The translations under genes and the position numbers were made by a program. 64,000 nt of DNA from Anastatus disparis (Eukaryota; Arthropoda; Insecta; Hymenoptera; Eupelmidae). This document shows, in pieces, positions 21,920 through 32,640 of this stretch (position 1 is the stretch's first letter; each line of letters opens with the position of its first letter). The DNA lies in assembly GCA_017163975.1 (NCBI GenBank), contig JAFFSR010000009.1:744001-808000 (forward strand). Reading direction: 5' to 3'. Under the pieces are notes generated by a model. The model was not told the DNA's origin. It was given only the letters and a program-made list of their open reading frames with translations, and made no database searches.

Positions 21920-24900
21920 ATGGATTACGATTATTTGCTAAAGTTTCTCGCGCTTGGCAATTCGGGCGTTGGAAAAACGAGTTTTCTGCATCAGTACACG
22001 GATGGCACGTTTAATCCGCGCTTTCATTCTACGGTTGGCATCGACTTTAAGGAAAAGCGAGTTGTGAGATTAATATATATATATATGTTTTTTCCTTTAC
22101 ACGCTTATAAACTTGAAGCTTTTTTTTTATTATATTATTCAACTTGCTAAGTAATGTATACGTTGAACTTTTACATAGATTTACTCTTTTTTTCCATGAT
22201 ACATTATTTGGGTTAACGTGTGTTCGAAAAGTTATTTTTAACGAATGTTTCCTTCAGCGTTCGCAATTGTTATTTCAATGCTCACGTTTTTTTTATATTT
22301 TTTTATTATTTCTGTGCAGGTGTATGAGTCAGCTAATGGACAGAGCCAGAAAGTGCATTTGCAGCTCTGGGATACAGCTGGACAAGAAAGGTCAAACATT
22401 AATTATTTTTGCATAATCCACGTACATAAGCACAATTGCTTTTATTTTAATTGTTAAACCGTCCGTTCTTCTTTTCAAACTTTTTGCAATGTCTAAATTT
22501 TTCTGTATTATCATAAAATGAGAAAAATTGTATGGAATCATGTTTTTTTAAAAATAATTACTTGATAAATCATTAATTTAAAAATAATATTATTTTAACG
22601 AACGTTTAAAATGATTATTTAGGTTTCGGAGCTTAACTACAGCCTTTTACCGAGAATCGATGGGCTTTTTTCTGCTGTTTGACTTGACAAATGAACAGTC
22701 CTTTCTCGCCGTAAGAAATTGGTTGGATCAGCTTAGGGTATTGATCTTGATTTTTTATTTTTTTTTTTTGACTGTATTGAAAAATAAAACAGATGACGAG
22801 TCTTTTGAATCGGTAAATAAACAATTGCATTTTTTAAATAATATACCATCTTGCATTTTGAAAGTAGCTAATATTCTACTAGCTATTTTAATCACAATAA
22901 TTAGCTTTCGTTGAACTTGGGAAAAATTGTTCGATAACCGTTATCTTTACTTTTCAAATATCCTTGTATATAATCTAAAAAAAAAAAGCAGGAAAAAACA
23001 ATAAATGTGTAAAATGCTTGTAAGTAGAAACAAGATATAAATGCTAATTAGTGGTACCTTGATAAATACGTGCCTTTGCGAAGAAGGCTACTGCTACTAA
23101 AATTGTTTGAAACGCTTTAAAAGGCTCGTTCTCAATATTTTCTTGTTAATGTAATCTCTCAAGATTTTCATTGCATTTTGCTCTAAAAAAATGAAAAAAA
23201 AAACTGAAAAAATAATAAAATACTAATTGAAACTTGATGTTGAAATTTGTTTTCTGTGTAGACGTATGCGTACTGCGAAGAGCCCGACGTAATTCTTTGT
23301 GGTAACAAATCGGATCTCGAGGACAGGCGTATAATTAGCGAGCAGAAGGCTCGAGAGCTCGCTGAAAAGTATAAGTAGGTATATACATTAATACTGCTCA
23401 AAAGTAATTTAATGCGGAGCTTTAACAATCATTGTACAATTATTTTCATTTAGCATTTCAATGTATTAGATGCACTTTAGGCAAATTTTTTTTTCATTTT
23501 GCAAGTCTTTTGCCTTTGTGTTTGAAAACATATTAAGCTTGATTTCTAAAAATAGCATATATAATTTTTTGAGACAAATATGGCCATATTTCGCTTATAT
23601 TTAATTGAAGAAAAGCAATATCTCATTCGTGGTTGAAAAAAATGATATTTCGTTCAATATTTTCGATATTTTGTTTGCGCTTGAAAAATTGATAATTGCA
23701 AATATAATTTAACGGTAGCTATACAAAATTAGCACCGCAGATTCAAACAATTTAATTCGAAAATTAAATTGTTTAAATCTGTAGGAATGACAACTTAAAA
23801 TATCAAGATAAAGAAAATTATTTTTCGAAATATAATTTTCTTCGATTGCAAGAGAGATCACACTTTTCTTGGACTACAAACTATATACTACTTCTCTTCG
23901 CTCATAAAGAACATATTACCTTTTCTCTATTACTTATTCAGCCAAGAACGAGATATTGTCATAGTTGTCTCAACAAACGAGATTATAATTATATATAAAT
24001 GATTTATTTTAGAATTTCAATTAAAAAGTTTAAGAATAATTAAATTGTTTATTAAAAATAATCATTTAAGTATTGTTTTAAATTATTGAAAAATAATTAC
24101 GTTCCCAATTTGGAGTTAAAATTAAATTATTCACGTAAAAAATTTTATGAAATATAATAATTTGTTAACCTTTAGACTATCCACATTTTTACCTTTTAAA
24201 TTCATTTTTTTAAGTGTAATTTATGCATGCAAACATTAGATAAGTTTAGAGGAGTATTGAAAGTCAGAGGCAAGCTAGGCCAGCAGTCTAAAGGTTAATA
24301 ATAATTACTTCAAGGTAGCTCTTTACAGATTTCAATGTTGATTTTATTAATATTAAAAATATGAAATTGTTATTAAAAATATATTTATGATGATTTTTAA
24401 ATTTATTTATTAATTTTAAATGATCTTCAATCAACTTTGACATGGAAATGTTTTAAATAATAATTTACGTATATAGCTTTATTTTTATCTTACCTTTAAT
24501 TTTGTAATAAAAATAAAAGTTTGATTTATTTTTATTATTAAATTATAATGAATAGAATGAAACATTGCTTTTTCTCAATAACAATTTTAATCATGTGTAC
24601 TTACGCGTATACTAATATGAGATTGCTTTAACTTCACGGCGTACTTTGGAATTTACGAAAAACACATATTTTTATATCTGTTTCTTATAATTATTAAAAA
24701 TCATGAGATTTTTAGTTTTATATTGTTTATTTAAAATTTATCTGCAATTTTTAGGCAGATATATCTTGTTATTACTACTTGGAAATACACAGTTTATATA
24801 TAACGACGTGTAACAACAAACATTCTCAAATAACTTTTATTCGAAAATTCATTCGATAACCCAGGTGCAAAAAGATCAAAAAGGATTTCATGTAGTCAAA

Positions 24901-25323
24901 ATAATAACAAAAACAACAATAACAATTCATATTTTTCTAGGATTCTCTCCAGTTGTTAAAAAACGTAAAGAACTACCTTGCAATATTGTATAACATTGCA
25001 AAACATTCCTATATCCGATATTCTGCCTTTGATTGCCAAAGCAAATCTTTAACGTAATATTGAAAAGCGATTTTATTGAATAAAATAATTTAAGCTCATC
25101 CAAATTAAGAACTCTAAGTACTTACTGTTTGATTAGTTTAGTGTACTTGGAAACTAGTGCGGCTACCGGTCAGAACATCGATCGTGCTGTTCAGATATTA
25201 CTGGACCGTGTGATGCATAGAATTGAAACGGCTGTCGATCAATCGATTTTACCTCATCAGAAGGTGCTTAGGTGTTTAGAACTTCAATCGACCAAGGAAA
25301 AGAAAAAAAATTGTTTTTGCTGA
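21920..25323 (+). CDS. Rab27: Rab27 small GTPase, 5 exons
   Basis: Rab27 GTPases recruit effectors (Slp/Slac2/Munc13-4 types) to secretory granules and lysosome-related organelles and promote docking and exocytosis. Exons 21920-22063, 22320-22390, 22623-22737, 23262-23374 and 25137-25323 join to 209 codons (human Rab27a has 221). Visible motifs are the P-loop GNSGVGKT (13-20), switch I with [13 protein letters not shown] (37-49), WDTAGQER (65-72), Rab27-type [14 protein letters not shown] (86-99), NKSD (125-128), ETSAA (153-157) and the C-terminal double-geranylgeranylation tail CFC (207-209). The YDYL start and [19 protein letters not shown] identify Rab27 rather than Rab3 or Rab8. P-loop residue 14 is Asn where mammalian Rab27 has Asp. 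The start has a good context (GAAATGG). Intron 4 (1762 nt) is far longer than the others and holds a MITE. Confidence 0.96.
23738..23781. repeat. 44-bp stem-loop in Rab27 intron 4
   Basis: CAGATTCAAACAATTTAATT and its reverse complement face each other with about 19 of 21 positions matching and a 2-base loop. It would form a hairpin in the intron RNA. It is too AT-rich and too short in loop to be a confident microRNA precursor. Confidence 0.7.
24169..24294. mobile_element. piggyBac-like MITE with TTAA target-site duplication
   Basis: The 126-bp element begins CCTTTAGACT and ends with its reverse complement AGTCTAAAGG. It is flanked on both sides by TTAA (24165-24168 and 24295-24298), the target always used by piggyBac transposases. 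The interior has no coding capacity. This pattern is seen directly; assignment to the piggyBac superfamily follows from the TTAA duplication. It sits within Rab27 intron 4 in an orientation that does not disturb splice sites. Confidence 0.75.
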
Positions 25324-25408
25324 CAAAGCCGGATTATTATTCGTATTCTCATACTGCCTTTTTTTAATTAGTATTTCTTGTTTACTATAAGTTTGCTCAT
25401 TTATTGTA

Positions 25409-25414
25409 AATAAA
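25409..25414 (+). promoter_or_regulatory. Poly(A) signal for Rab27
   Basis: AATAAA lies 86 bases after the Rab27 stop codon. Confidence 0.75.
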
Positions 25415-27271
25415 CTGTAGTTAAATTTCAAATATTTTCAACTAATTTTACTTTTGAAGTGATATTATTACTCAATGTAAAAAATAAAAAATAACAATTT
25501 TTATATGTAATATAAGCAATTATATTTACTATTTTAATTAGAATAAAATTCAAAAAAAATTTTATACATTGCTGAAATACATTATTAAAATAAAAGTATA
25601 CTTTTTATACACACTGAAAGTGCAAACTAGAAAAAATTTAGTACAAGACCAAATAAAAAACTTGTTGAGCGAGTCTTCGAACTTTGAAATTATATTCGAC
25701 GAATTCAAGCGCCGCAAAGTGCTGCGAAAAAAATGATCGATCCCACGATTCATATATAAGTACTTATAACATGAAGAAGAAGAAAAAAAGATAAAAAAAA
25801 AGAGAGAGTTTGTCAAGTTGGCAAAAGGAATATTCGTTCTGGGCTGTACATATTTCGGCCTGACGAGCGCAATAATAAGTTCTCTCGCGTCGAGCCACTG
25901 GATAAAGTGACACTTTAAACCGAAATAAAGTATGAAAAAAAAAGTTTAAAAGATGGCCAATGGAATCAATAGTAAGAGTACGGGTTTGGACGTGTACAGC
26001 AGAGGACTTAATGCTAGGATGGACATTTGCTGATGCGAACTTCTTCATCATTTCTTCTATCTATATACATTAAACTACATTACATCTAAACGTCGATATT
26101 CTCGAGAAAAAAGAAAAAGATGAAATGAAAAAAAAATTGCCGAGAAAGAGAAGAGAGAAAGTGGTAAAAGCAAATATCCTTGATTGGCTTAAGGCAAAAG
26201 CTTCCGTCGTCGTCTAACGTCGTCTCTCAACGAAAAATATATCGATAAAAAAAGGTTGATGCTTCTGCCTGGCTCTCTCTCTTTCTCTGTAAGCACACGA
26301 AATTCACTGTTTGAAAGTAAAGTTTTGCTTTTCTTGAATTCGAAGGATTTCCAATTGCTTGCTGAAATATAATGTAAGAAGCAGAGAAAATCGATGCGGT
26401 ACAAAGTTTTTCCGACTTTATGAGTATTTGATCGAATTTCCTTTTCTCACTTCTCTCAATTATTAGTCAACCAAGCTATTCTATACACTCCGATACACCT
26501 ACTGTTGCTATTATTTGACCACTTGTTAGTTTTATTTATGAGATCGAGAATGCATACTTTGTTTCATCAATGATCTAATGCATAAGCCCGTTATTAACGA
26601 ATCGATGAAATATTATTGCTACAGCGTGAAAAAGTTGATTACACACTCGATATGCTTATTCGCGCACGATTGATGGAGGTCTTGAAAAAGCTTTGATGTT
26701 ATACACGTACTCTCGTGTGGTCTATAATACGCACGGGTATATAGTCTGATCTGAATATATACGCACAATTGATGTGGATTCAACGGCTTTAAAAATTTAT
26801 TCGATCATCTGCTTTATGTTTGGTACATCATGCTTATGCGTATTGGTATATATAAGTTTAACTAGCACATATATGAATACTATAGAGTTCGTTATTTCAT
26901 TTAAATGCACAATTGCACAATAGAGTACTTATAGACTTATATGCCATACAATAATGAATGGCTATCCTGGGAGAGTTTAATTAGATCTAAATTATATTAA
27001 TGTCAGATTAAAAATATATTAATAGCAAAAAATAAAGCTTATTAATAAAAGAAAGCTTATAGCAAAAAATTAAGCTTTTTTCATTCTTAAAAAGCACCTT
27101 ATAGCTTATCGATTAAACATATAATTAATTTATTAAATTAAATTTAAGATAGTAATTTTACTTCTTCATATTGTCGATGAAAAAATGAATTATTTATAAT
27201 TGATTCACTGTTTCTGCATTAAATTTATAATTCAGTAAATCGTCTATCATGAGAAAGAATTTTCGGCCAAA
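25415..27271. other. Intergenic DNA, no gene seen
   Basis: AT-rich with purine tracts (GAGAGA, AAAAAAG) near 25780-25810 and 26100-26165. Open frames on the minus strand (84-95 codons) are low-complexity, rich in Phe, Leu, Ser and Lys, and match nothing known to me. Confidence 0.5.
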
Positions 27272-27337
27272 AAGAGGTATTATTTCATTTTCAGTAGAAG
27301 AAAGGTGCTACTTCTGAAAATGAAATCACACCCTCTT
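27272..27337. repeat. 66-bp stem-loop
   Basis: AAGAGG followed by ATTTCATTTTCAG on the left faces CTGAAAATGAAAT followed by CCTCTT on the right, around a short AG-rich loop. It lies only 35 bases before the foldback element at 27373. Confidence 0.65.
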
Positions 27338-27372
27338 CCCCATGACCGTTGAAATAATTACAAAAAAAATCG

Positions 27373-27500
27373 TATATGCACCACGGAAGGTAAAATGGAC
27401 AATCCATAGCACGAGTTTGCCACCCTCGGCTTCGCCTCGGGTGTCAATTCACTCGTGCTATGGCCTGTCCTTTATTTTACCTCCCTAGGTGCATAATATA
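27373..27500. mobile_element. CG-cored foldback MITE, copy 1
   Basis: The whole 128 bp folds on itself. TATATGCACC at the left end matches the reverse complement of GGTGCATAATATA at the right end, GGTAAAAT matches ATTTTACC, and CCATAGCACGAGT matches ACTCGTGCTATGG. The centre is CACCCTCGGC-TTC-GCCTCGGGTG. There are no open frames. Arm sequence and core align with the element at 49920-50045, so both belong to one family of non-autonomous elements. Confidence 0.8.
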
Positions 27501-28646
27501 CTATTCTAATTAGAAATATTTTAATGTTCGAACACTTTCAGATTTTATTAATTTAATTAATGATATTTAAAATAAAAACTAACTTTTTGTTTGAAAAAAT
27601 GATATAATTAATATTATCTAGATTTATACGTATTTTAAAGATTTTGTATTAAATTAATTATTCTCTGTAGTGTCGTTTCTTACGATAAGTATTGTATAAT
27701 TTTTTAACTATATTTAATAATTTCGTTGACTTTTGTTATTAGCTTTATTGAAAGGGAGAAAGATAGAGTAGGAAGAAGGGCGCGGTCATTCTGCTTATTG
27801 TCTGAAAGTTTAACAGTAAGCTCGCACTTCTATACATAATAGGAAGCAGAAATTCATTCCAGTTGATTGGAAAGTATAAAGCCGCAGAGCAAGCTGTTTG
27901 CTCGAGTAAGGTAATATAATAAAACGGAAATAAAAAAAAAAGTTAAAAGGAGCAGAGAGAGAAAAGAAAAAGAGTTATGCGTAAATTTGGTCGTGTCGAA
28001 GCTATTAAAACGAGAATAGTTTTGGCTTGCAGTCGTTTTCCTTCTTTACTTGTAGATTGCGGGAATAAGAGGCAAAGCAAGAACTTTCGAGATGCGCCAT
28101 TAATGTCTCGAATACAAACAAATGACAGGACTGTGCAAGCGCGCTATTTCTATACATATATATATATATGTACGAGAGAATCATTCGTGTCGAGCGTAAT
28201 TTCCGCTTTATTTTCTTTCGTCTTTATTATCCAAGCAGAGCAAGAGCGAGAGCAGCACTCTAACTTCAAATATACTACAGGATTTTCAATTTTCGAATCC
28301 GAGATTACAAGCATATGTGCTGTATATGTATGTACCGATCGGCAATGTTGCTTATGCACTATAAACTTTCAGGGGGCACTTTGTATGAACGTTTTAAAAG
28401 TTTTACGATCGATAACCATTGCATTTCTTTTTACTACTATTATTGTGTCATTTGTGAAAGATGATTGTTTCTGTACAAGCGCGCTTGCGAAAGGCTATGG
28501 TCGTCTTTAAAACCTTCTTTAACGTAGCTTTACGAGACAATTAAAAGTCGATTAATTCAATTAAAAATTAATGATACAGCTTTCATTTTAAGTAAATTTA
28601 TTTTATGGATCATATTGTATAAAAAAACGTTCAATTTTTTTAACGG
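27501..28646. other. Intergenic DNA with one unrecognised 177-codon frame
   Basis: The plus-strand frame 27977-28510 is the longest single open frame outside the identified genes except one. Its product is Cys-, Phe- and Ile-rich and has no recognisable domain, signal peptide or repeat. The DNA lacks splice or promoter context. I treat it as chance, though an orphan small protein cannot be excluded. Confidence 0.35.
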
Positions 28647-28648
28647 TA

Positions 28649-28978
28649 CTATAAAAAATTTGTTGAATTTTTAACACACAAAAGTATTTTAAGTGAAACA
28701 CAAATTTGTTTGTGTTAAAATTTACAAATAAGTTTTGTGTAGATTTTAAATATAATCTCAACAGAAAAATTTATCAATAATAGAATGTGTAATTCTAAGT
28801 TATGAAACAATTTGAATCTCAACGTACATATTTTGCATGTAAATTTGACGAAAATCTTTGTTGTTTAAAATAAAAGAATATAAAACTTTTATGTTACAAA
28901 AAATTTTATGTTAATTTTACGTATTTTTGTATAAAATTTTAACACAAAAATTTTGACGAAACACATTTTTTTATAGAG
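28649..28978. mobile_element. Possible Tc1/mariner-type MITE, 330 bp
   Basis: The left end CTATAAAAAA and right end TTTTTTTATAGAG are imperfect inverted copies flanked by TA on both sides (28647-28648, 28979-28980). Further in, TTTTTAACACA matches the inverted TGTTAAAATTT-type sequence of the other arm. The interior is non-coding. AT richness makes the call less certain. Confidence 0.45.
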
Positions 28979-30508
28979 TATAATTATAAGAAATTTTAGT
29001 TTAAAAATCTTTGAAAATTTTTTAAAATTATTTCAATTAATAAATTAATAAACTTTTACAATTTTTATATCCTTTAAAAAAGTTTTTTGCATACAACGCC
29101 TTTAATTGTTTTAACGATTATACAGTTTATAATATAAAACATGTAAATCCGCTGTGTATTAAAATGATTTAGTAAAATAAAGCATCGGGCTAAAATATAA
29201 ATCTGTAAAATAAATAAATATAAAAGTTTTAATTATGCAAGAGGTGTACTTGAACTTTGATTCGAATTTGCGGAACAATCGAGATGCGGGGGTGGTTTAT
29301 CATTAAATTATTATGTTTTCGAAACCGAATATATGCATTTGAAAGAGCATTAAAACAATTTTAATGCTTTATTTCTGTTAATTCGATATACGTATACCTG
29401 TAGCCATGAAAATTTGTACGTAACAATCGGGGCCAAGGTATATATATATATGTACATAAACACTGGCCATTAAACTCAAATGTTTTTATTCATGGACTAC
29501 AATGGCTTTATATTAACTTTGATTATTACTGTATTAAATCACATCTTTGAGTGTTTGAAAATATTATATACAATTTAGTTATTAATTATCAAAACATTAT
29601 TTTATTCATTTGTATATGTATACGAATAATATGTATATATAAAGGGTATGTGCGCTTGTATTGTGTAGTCTGCAGTTGACGTTGACAAGTACAAAGTATA
29701 AAACTCTGACAAAAGGACCCTTAACTTTCCTCGACGATGCAAGTAAAGTTGCAAATTATTAATTAAATGACTATATTTTAATATCGTCCTTTTGGAGCTT
29801 TAATTTTCTACTTTCTCTCATTTATTTTATAATTAATAATGTTTTTAATTGTTTAATAAAGCAAAATTAAATGTTATTATGTGATAAATAAATAAATTCA
29901 AATTTAGGTTGATAAATTGTTTATTCCATATATTTATACATAACTAATAATCCAGCGGGTCATCCTATTTTATGCCTGGATAAATGTAAGCTGCTATATT
30001 GCACAATTTTCTTTTTAGTAAGATTTAGATAATACGGGATATATAAAGTCGTAAGTATGAAATATGAATGAAGACGAAACCATTACGGATTTCTTTGTAT
30101 TACACATACAACTGCTACTACTGCTGCTTTTCTTTTATACTTGCTTAAAGATGAAAGCTCGGAATTTCTTTATTTCGCTATTTATCCTCGACCGAAAAAA
30201 AAAGAAGAAAAAAAAACATCTCTCAATCACAGACCGTAATCTATCTGGGAAGTTAATTTTTTTATATGTTTACGCTTGGCTAAATAAATATGAATGAATC
30301 GTAAACGCGATTAATGAATTATCATTAGCTATAAAGGCTTTTATTTCACTGCGGATACTCTTAAATCAACTTTTCCGAATTTTTTTTTATACTACTTCTA
30401 ATCTAGACTTTTATGTGTATAAATTCACGGAAAAAATGTAAACGCTAAAAATTTTAGAGTACGATTAAAAGTATATAGCAATAAGTAATTCACTAAATTA
30501 GATGTCTC

Positions 30509-30532
30509 AATGGCTCACACGGTATTCTTCAT
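30509..30532 (+). repeat. Possible fragment of the tRNA-derived SINE
   Basis: GATGTCTCAATGGCTCAC followed by CGGTA resembles the head of the tRNA-like repeat at 47809 (GATCTCAGTGGCTCAC followed by TTGGTA). No B box follows, so this is at most a truncated copy. The match is short and may be chance. Confidence 0.25.
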
Positions 30533-32489
30533 TTTTCATTCGGCTAAATACATTTAAAGTATAAGCAAGAAAGTTTTCTTTTATTAAAAAATATCTTTTG
30601 TAAAACATTAAACATTTTTAAAAAAGTAAATTTTCCGATGTACAATTTTTACAACAAAAAAATCCATTTTCCTTTGAGTAAATATACTAAAAATGAACTG
30701 GAAATATTATTCAATGTTTGCAATATTTGAAATTTTATTTTTTAATGTAAAATGGAAATTTTCAAAAATTTTTCAGTTTTATTTTTCAATTTTTGGCATT
30801 TTGCCGTTTAATTGATAAATCAAAACTAGGTCATGCATATATTTTTTTTTTTGGATCAACTTCTAAAAACTGTAGTTGACATCGTTAAAAATTTCTAATG
30901 TTCCTGTTAAAAAACCTATAGAATATCGGAAAATGTCAAAGAAAAATCAAAAATATCGACATGACATCAATCTCCATGGCTTTAGTTGTTTAATTAAATA
31001 TAGTTTTCATTTTTCGCATTTCACTCGTACATTACAAGAATCTCGTGTACACCTTAATCCAACTGGTTTCAAAAACACGCTCGAAATTTGCGAGTGTCTC
31101 GCTAAAATTTTAGTCTCTCGTTTCCCGTAGCACGGATATACGAATATAAAAAGTCAATGATTGCCTCGTACCCACGTCCATCACGTACACTTCTCGATTT
31201 CGGACACCTCAAACGAGCGGTTTTTAGCCACAATACTCTCTCTTTCTCTCTCTCGAGAGATTTGTACGTATATGCAATACTATACGTTATACCATATGTC
31301 TATAACACATGTCTACTTTAGTTTTATTGCTTGCATCATTTCGAGCTGCTTGATGATTCGTTGGTCAATCTTCAAAGCGCATTATGAAAATAGTTGAAAT
31401 TTTATCTGTTTTTTTTTTATTCTTCAGTTGGATTTTTATTAAATTTAATAACTTTTACGTTATATATTTATTAGAGAAATTTATGCAACGGATACATATA
31501 TATTCGTTATGCGAAATTATGCAAATATATTTCGAAATCGAGCATTTGAATGTGTCCGGGATTCGGAGGAATGTATTCATTAGAGAATTAAATGTACAGA
31601 AAGCACTGACGCGAGAGGGGACGTTTATTTTATGCTTTTTTTTTAAAAATAATCATTTTTTTAAATCTCATTTTTTACGCTTGAATAAAAATTTTAAGCA
31701 TAAATACCATTTACGTTTCTTATATTTTTTATTTATTTGAAGATAAATTTTATGAAAACAAGGGTTAATAATAGTTTTATTAACATTTTTATTTTAGTTC
31801 AGATCTTTTAAAGATTTTTTAAGATTAAATAAATGATTGATTAATGAGACCTATTTAAATCTCATAGAGACTAATTTGAAATTTCTCAATAACCATAAAA
31901 AATGAAATTATATCCGTATGAGTTGGCTCATATTTACCAGAATAGCATAAATTTTGTGAAACTACGTAGACAAATTAATCTAAAAGCATAAATAACAGAT
32001 GCGAACGGGTAAAAATCGCTGATACTAAATAATTAAGTACACAAAGCAAAGCATGGAAGCACTAACGGTTCGTTTTGACCAAACAGATATATAAAAATCT
32101 GTATATACAAGGCCAAGTTAATACAAAACGCAAGAACGATAATAGACAATCAGGCGAGCAGGCAAACATATAGTATAAGCGAACTGCTGAAGCAGACCAT
32201 CGAACCATGAATCACGCTCCAACTATCCCAATCAAATAAGTGTGCGTCTCTACATAAAACACAATGAAGTTATCATCGGACCTCCGCGCATACACATAAA
32301 CGCACGTATATCTGGAGATGTATAATACAATAGACAAAAGGAAAAGGAAAAAGAGCTTCTGGTGCTCTGTGCTGTCACCTTCGCAGGGCCACCTGCACAT
32401 ATTACACGCATATATATAGAACTCTTGGTATATAATATACGCTGCTTTTCTCCTTCTCCCTTGTCCATTTCTAAAGCACAGTGTAGCTG

Positions 32490-32516
32490 TATATATATAG
32501 AGAGAGAGAGAGAGAG
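32490..32516. repeat. (AT)5-(AG)9 microsatellite
   Basis: An (AT)n run at 32490-32499 passes directly into an (AG)n run to 32516, in a strongly purine-biased region. Confidence 0.9.
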
Positions 32517-32618
32517 CGCGAGCGGGAGAAATATATATCGCAACCGGAAGTTATAAATCACTGAAGGAGCCAAGCCAGCAGCACTGCTATATACCGACCT
32601 AGAAACACTAGTTTATAC

Positions 32619-32640
32619 AGTAGTAGTAGTAATAGTAGTA
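32619..32640. repeat. (AGT)n trinucleotide repeat
   Basis: CAGTAGTAGTAGTAATAGTAGTA, interrupted once by AAT. A similar (AGT)n occurs at 59911-59925. Confidence 0.85.

Larger units (their letters stand above)
23375..25136 (+). other. Rab27 intron 4
   Basis: The intron has donor GTAGGT and acceptor GATTAG. It contains a 44-bp hairpin at 23738-23781 and a TTAA-flanked piggyBac-like MITE at 24169-24294. The rest is AT-rich with no open frame. The splice choice restores AAT (Asn148) across the junction and keeps the YLETSAA motif in frame. Confidence 0.85.

Noticed and set aside
21820..22014. 64-codon open frame overlapping Rab27 exon 1
   Set aside because: It is in a different frame from the Rab27 coding sequence, and the Rab27 frame carries all the conserved motifs.
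27977..28510. 177-codon plus-strand open frame
   Set aside because: No domain, signal peptide or family is recognised, the frame contains a translated TA repeat (YTYIYICT), and nothing around it suggests a promoter or splice sites.
29713..29794. CAAAAGGAC/GTCCTTTTG inverted pair as a transposon
   Set aside because: Only nine bases match and there is no target duplication or further arm similarity.
32460..32560. Possible small RNA gene in the GA-rich stretch
   Set aside because: The apparent structure comes from AT and GA microsatellites. No stem with a defined loop and no known microRNA sequence could be recognised.
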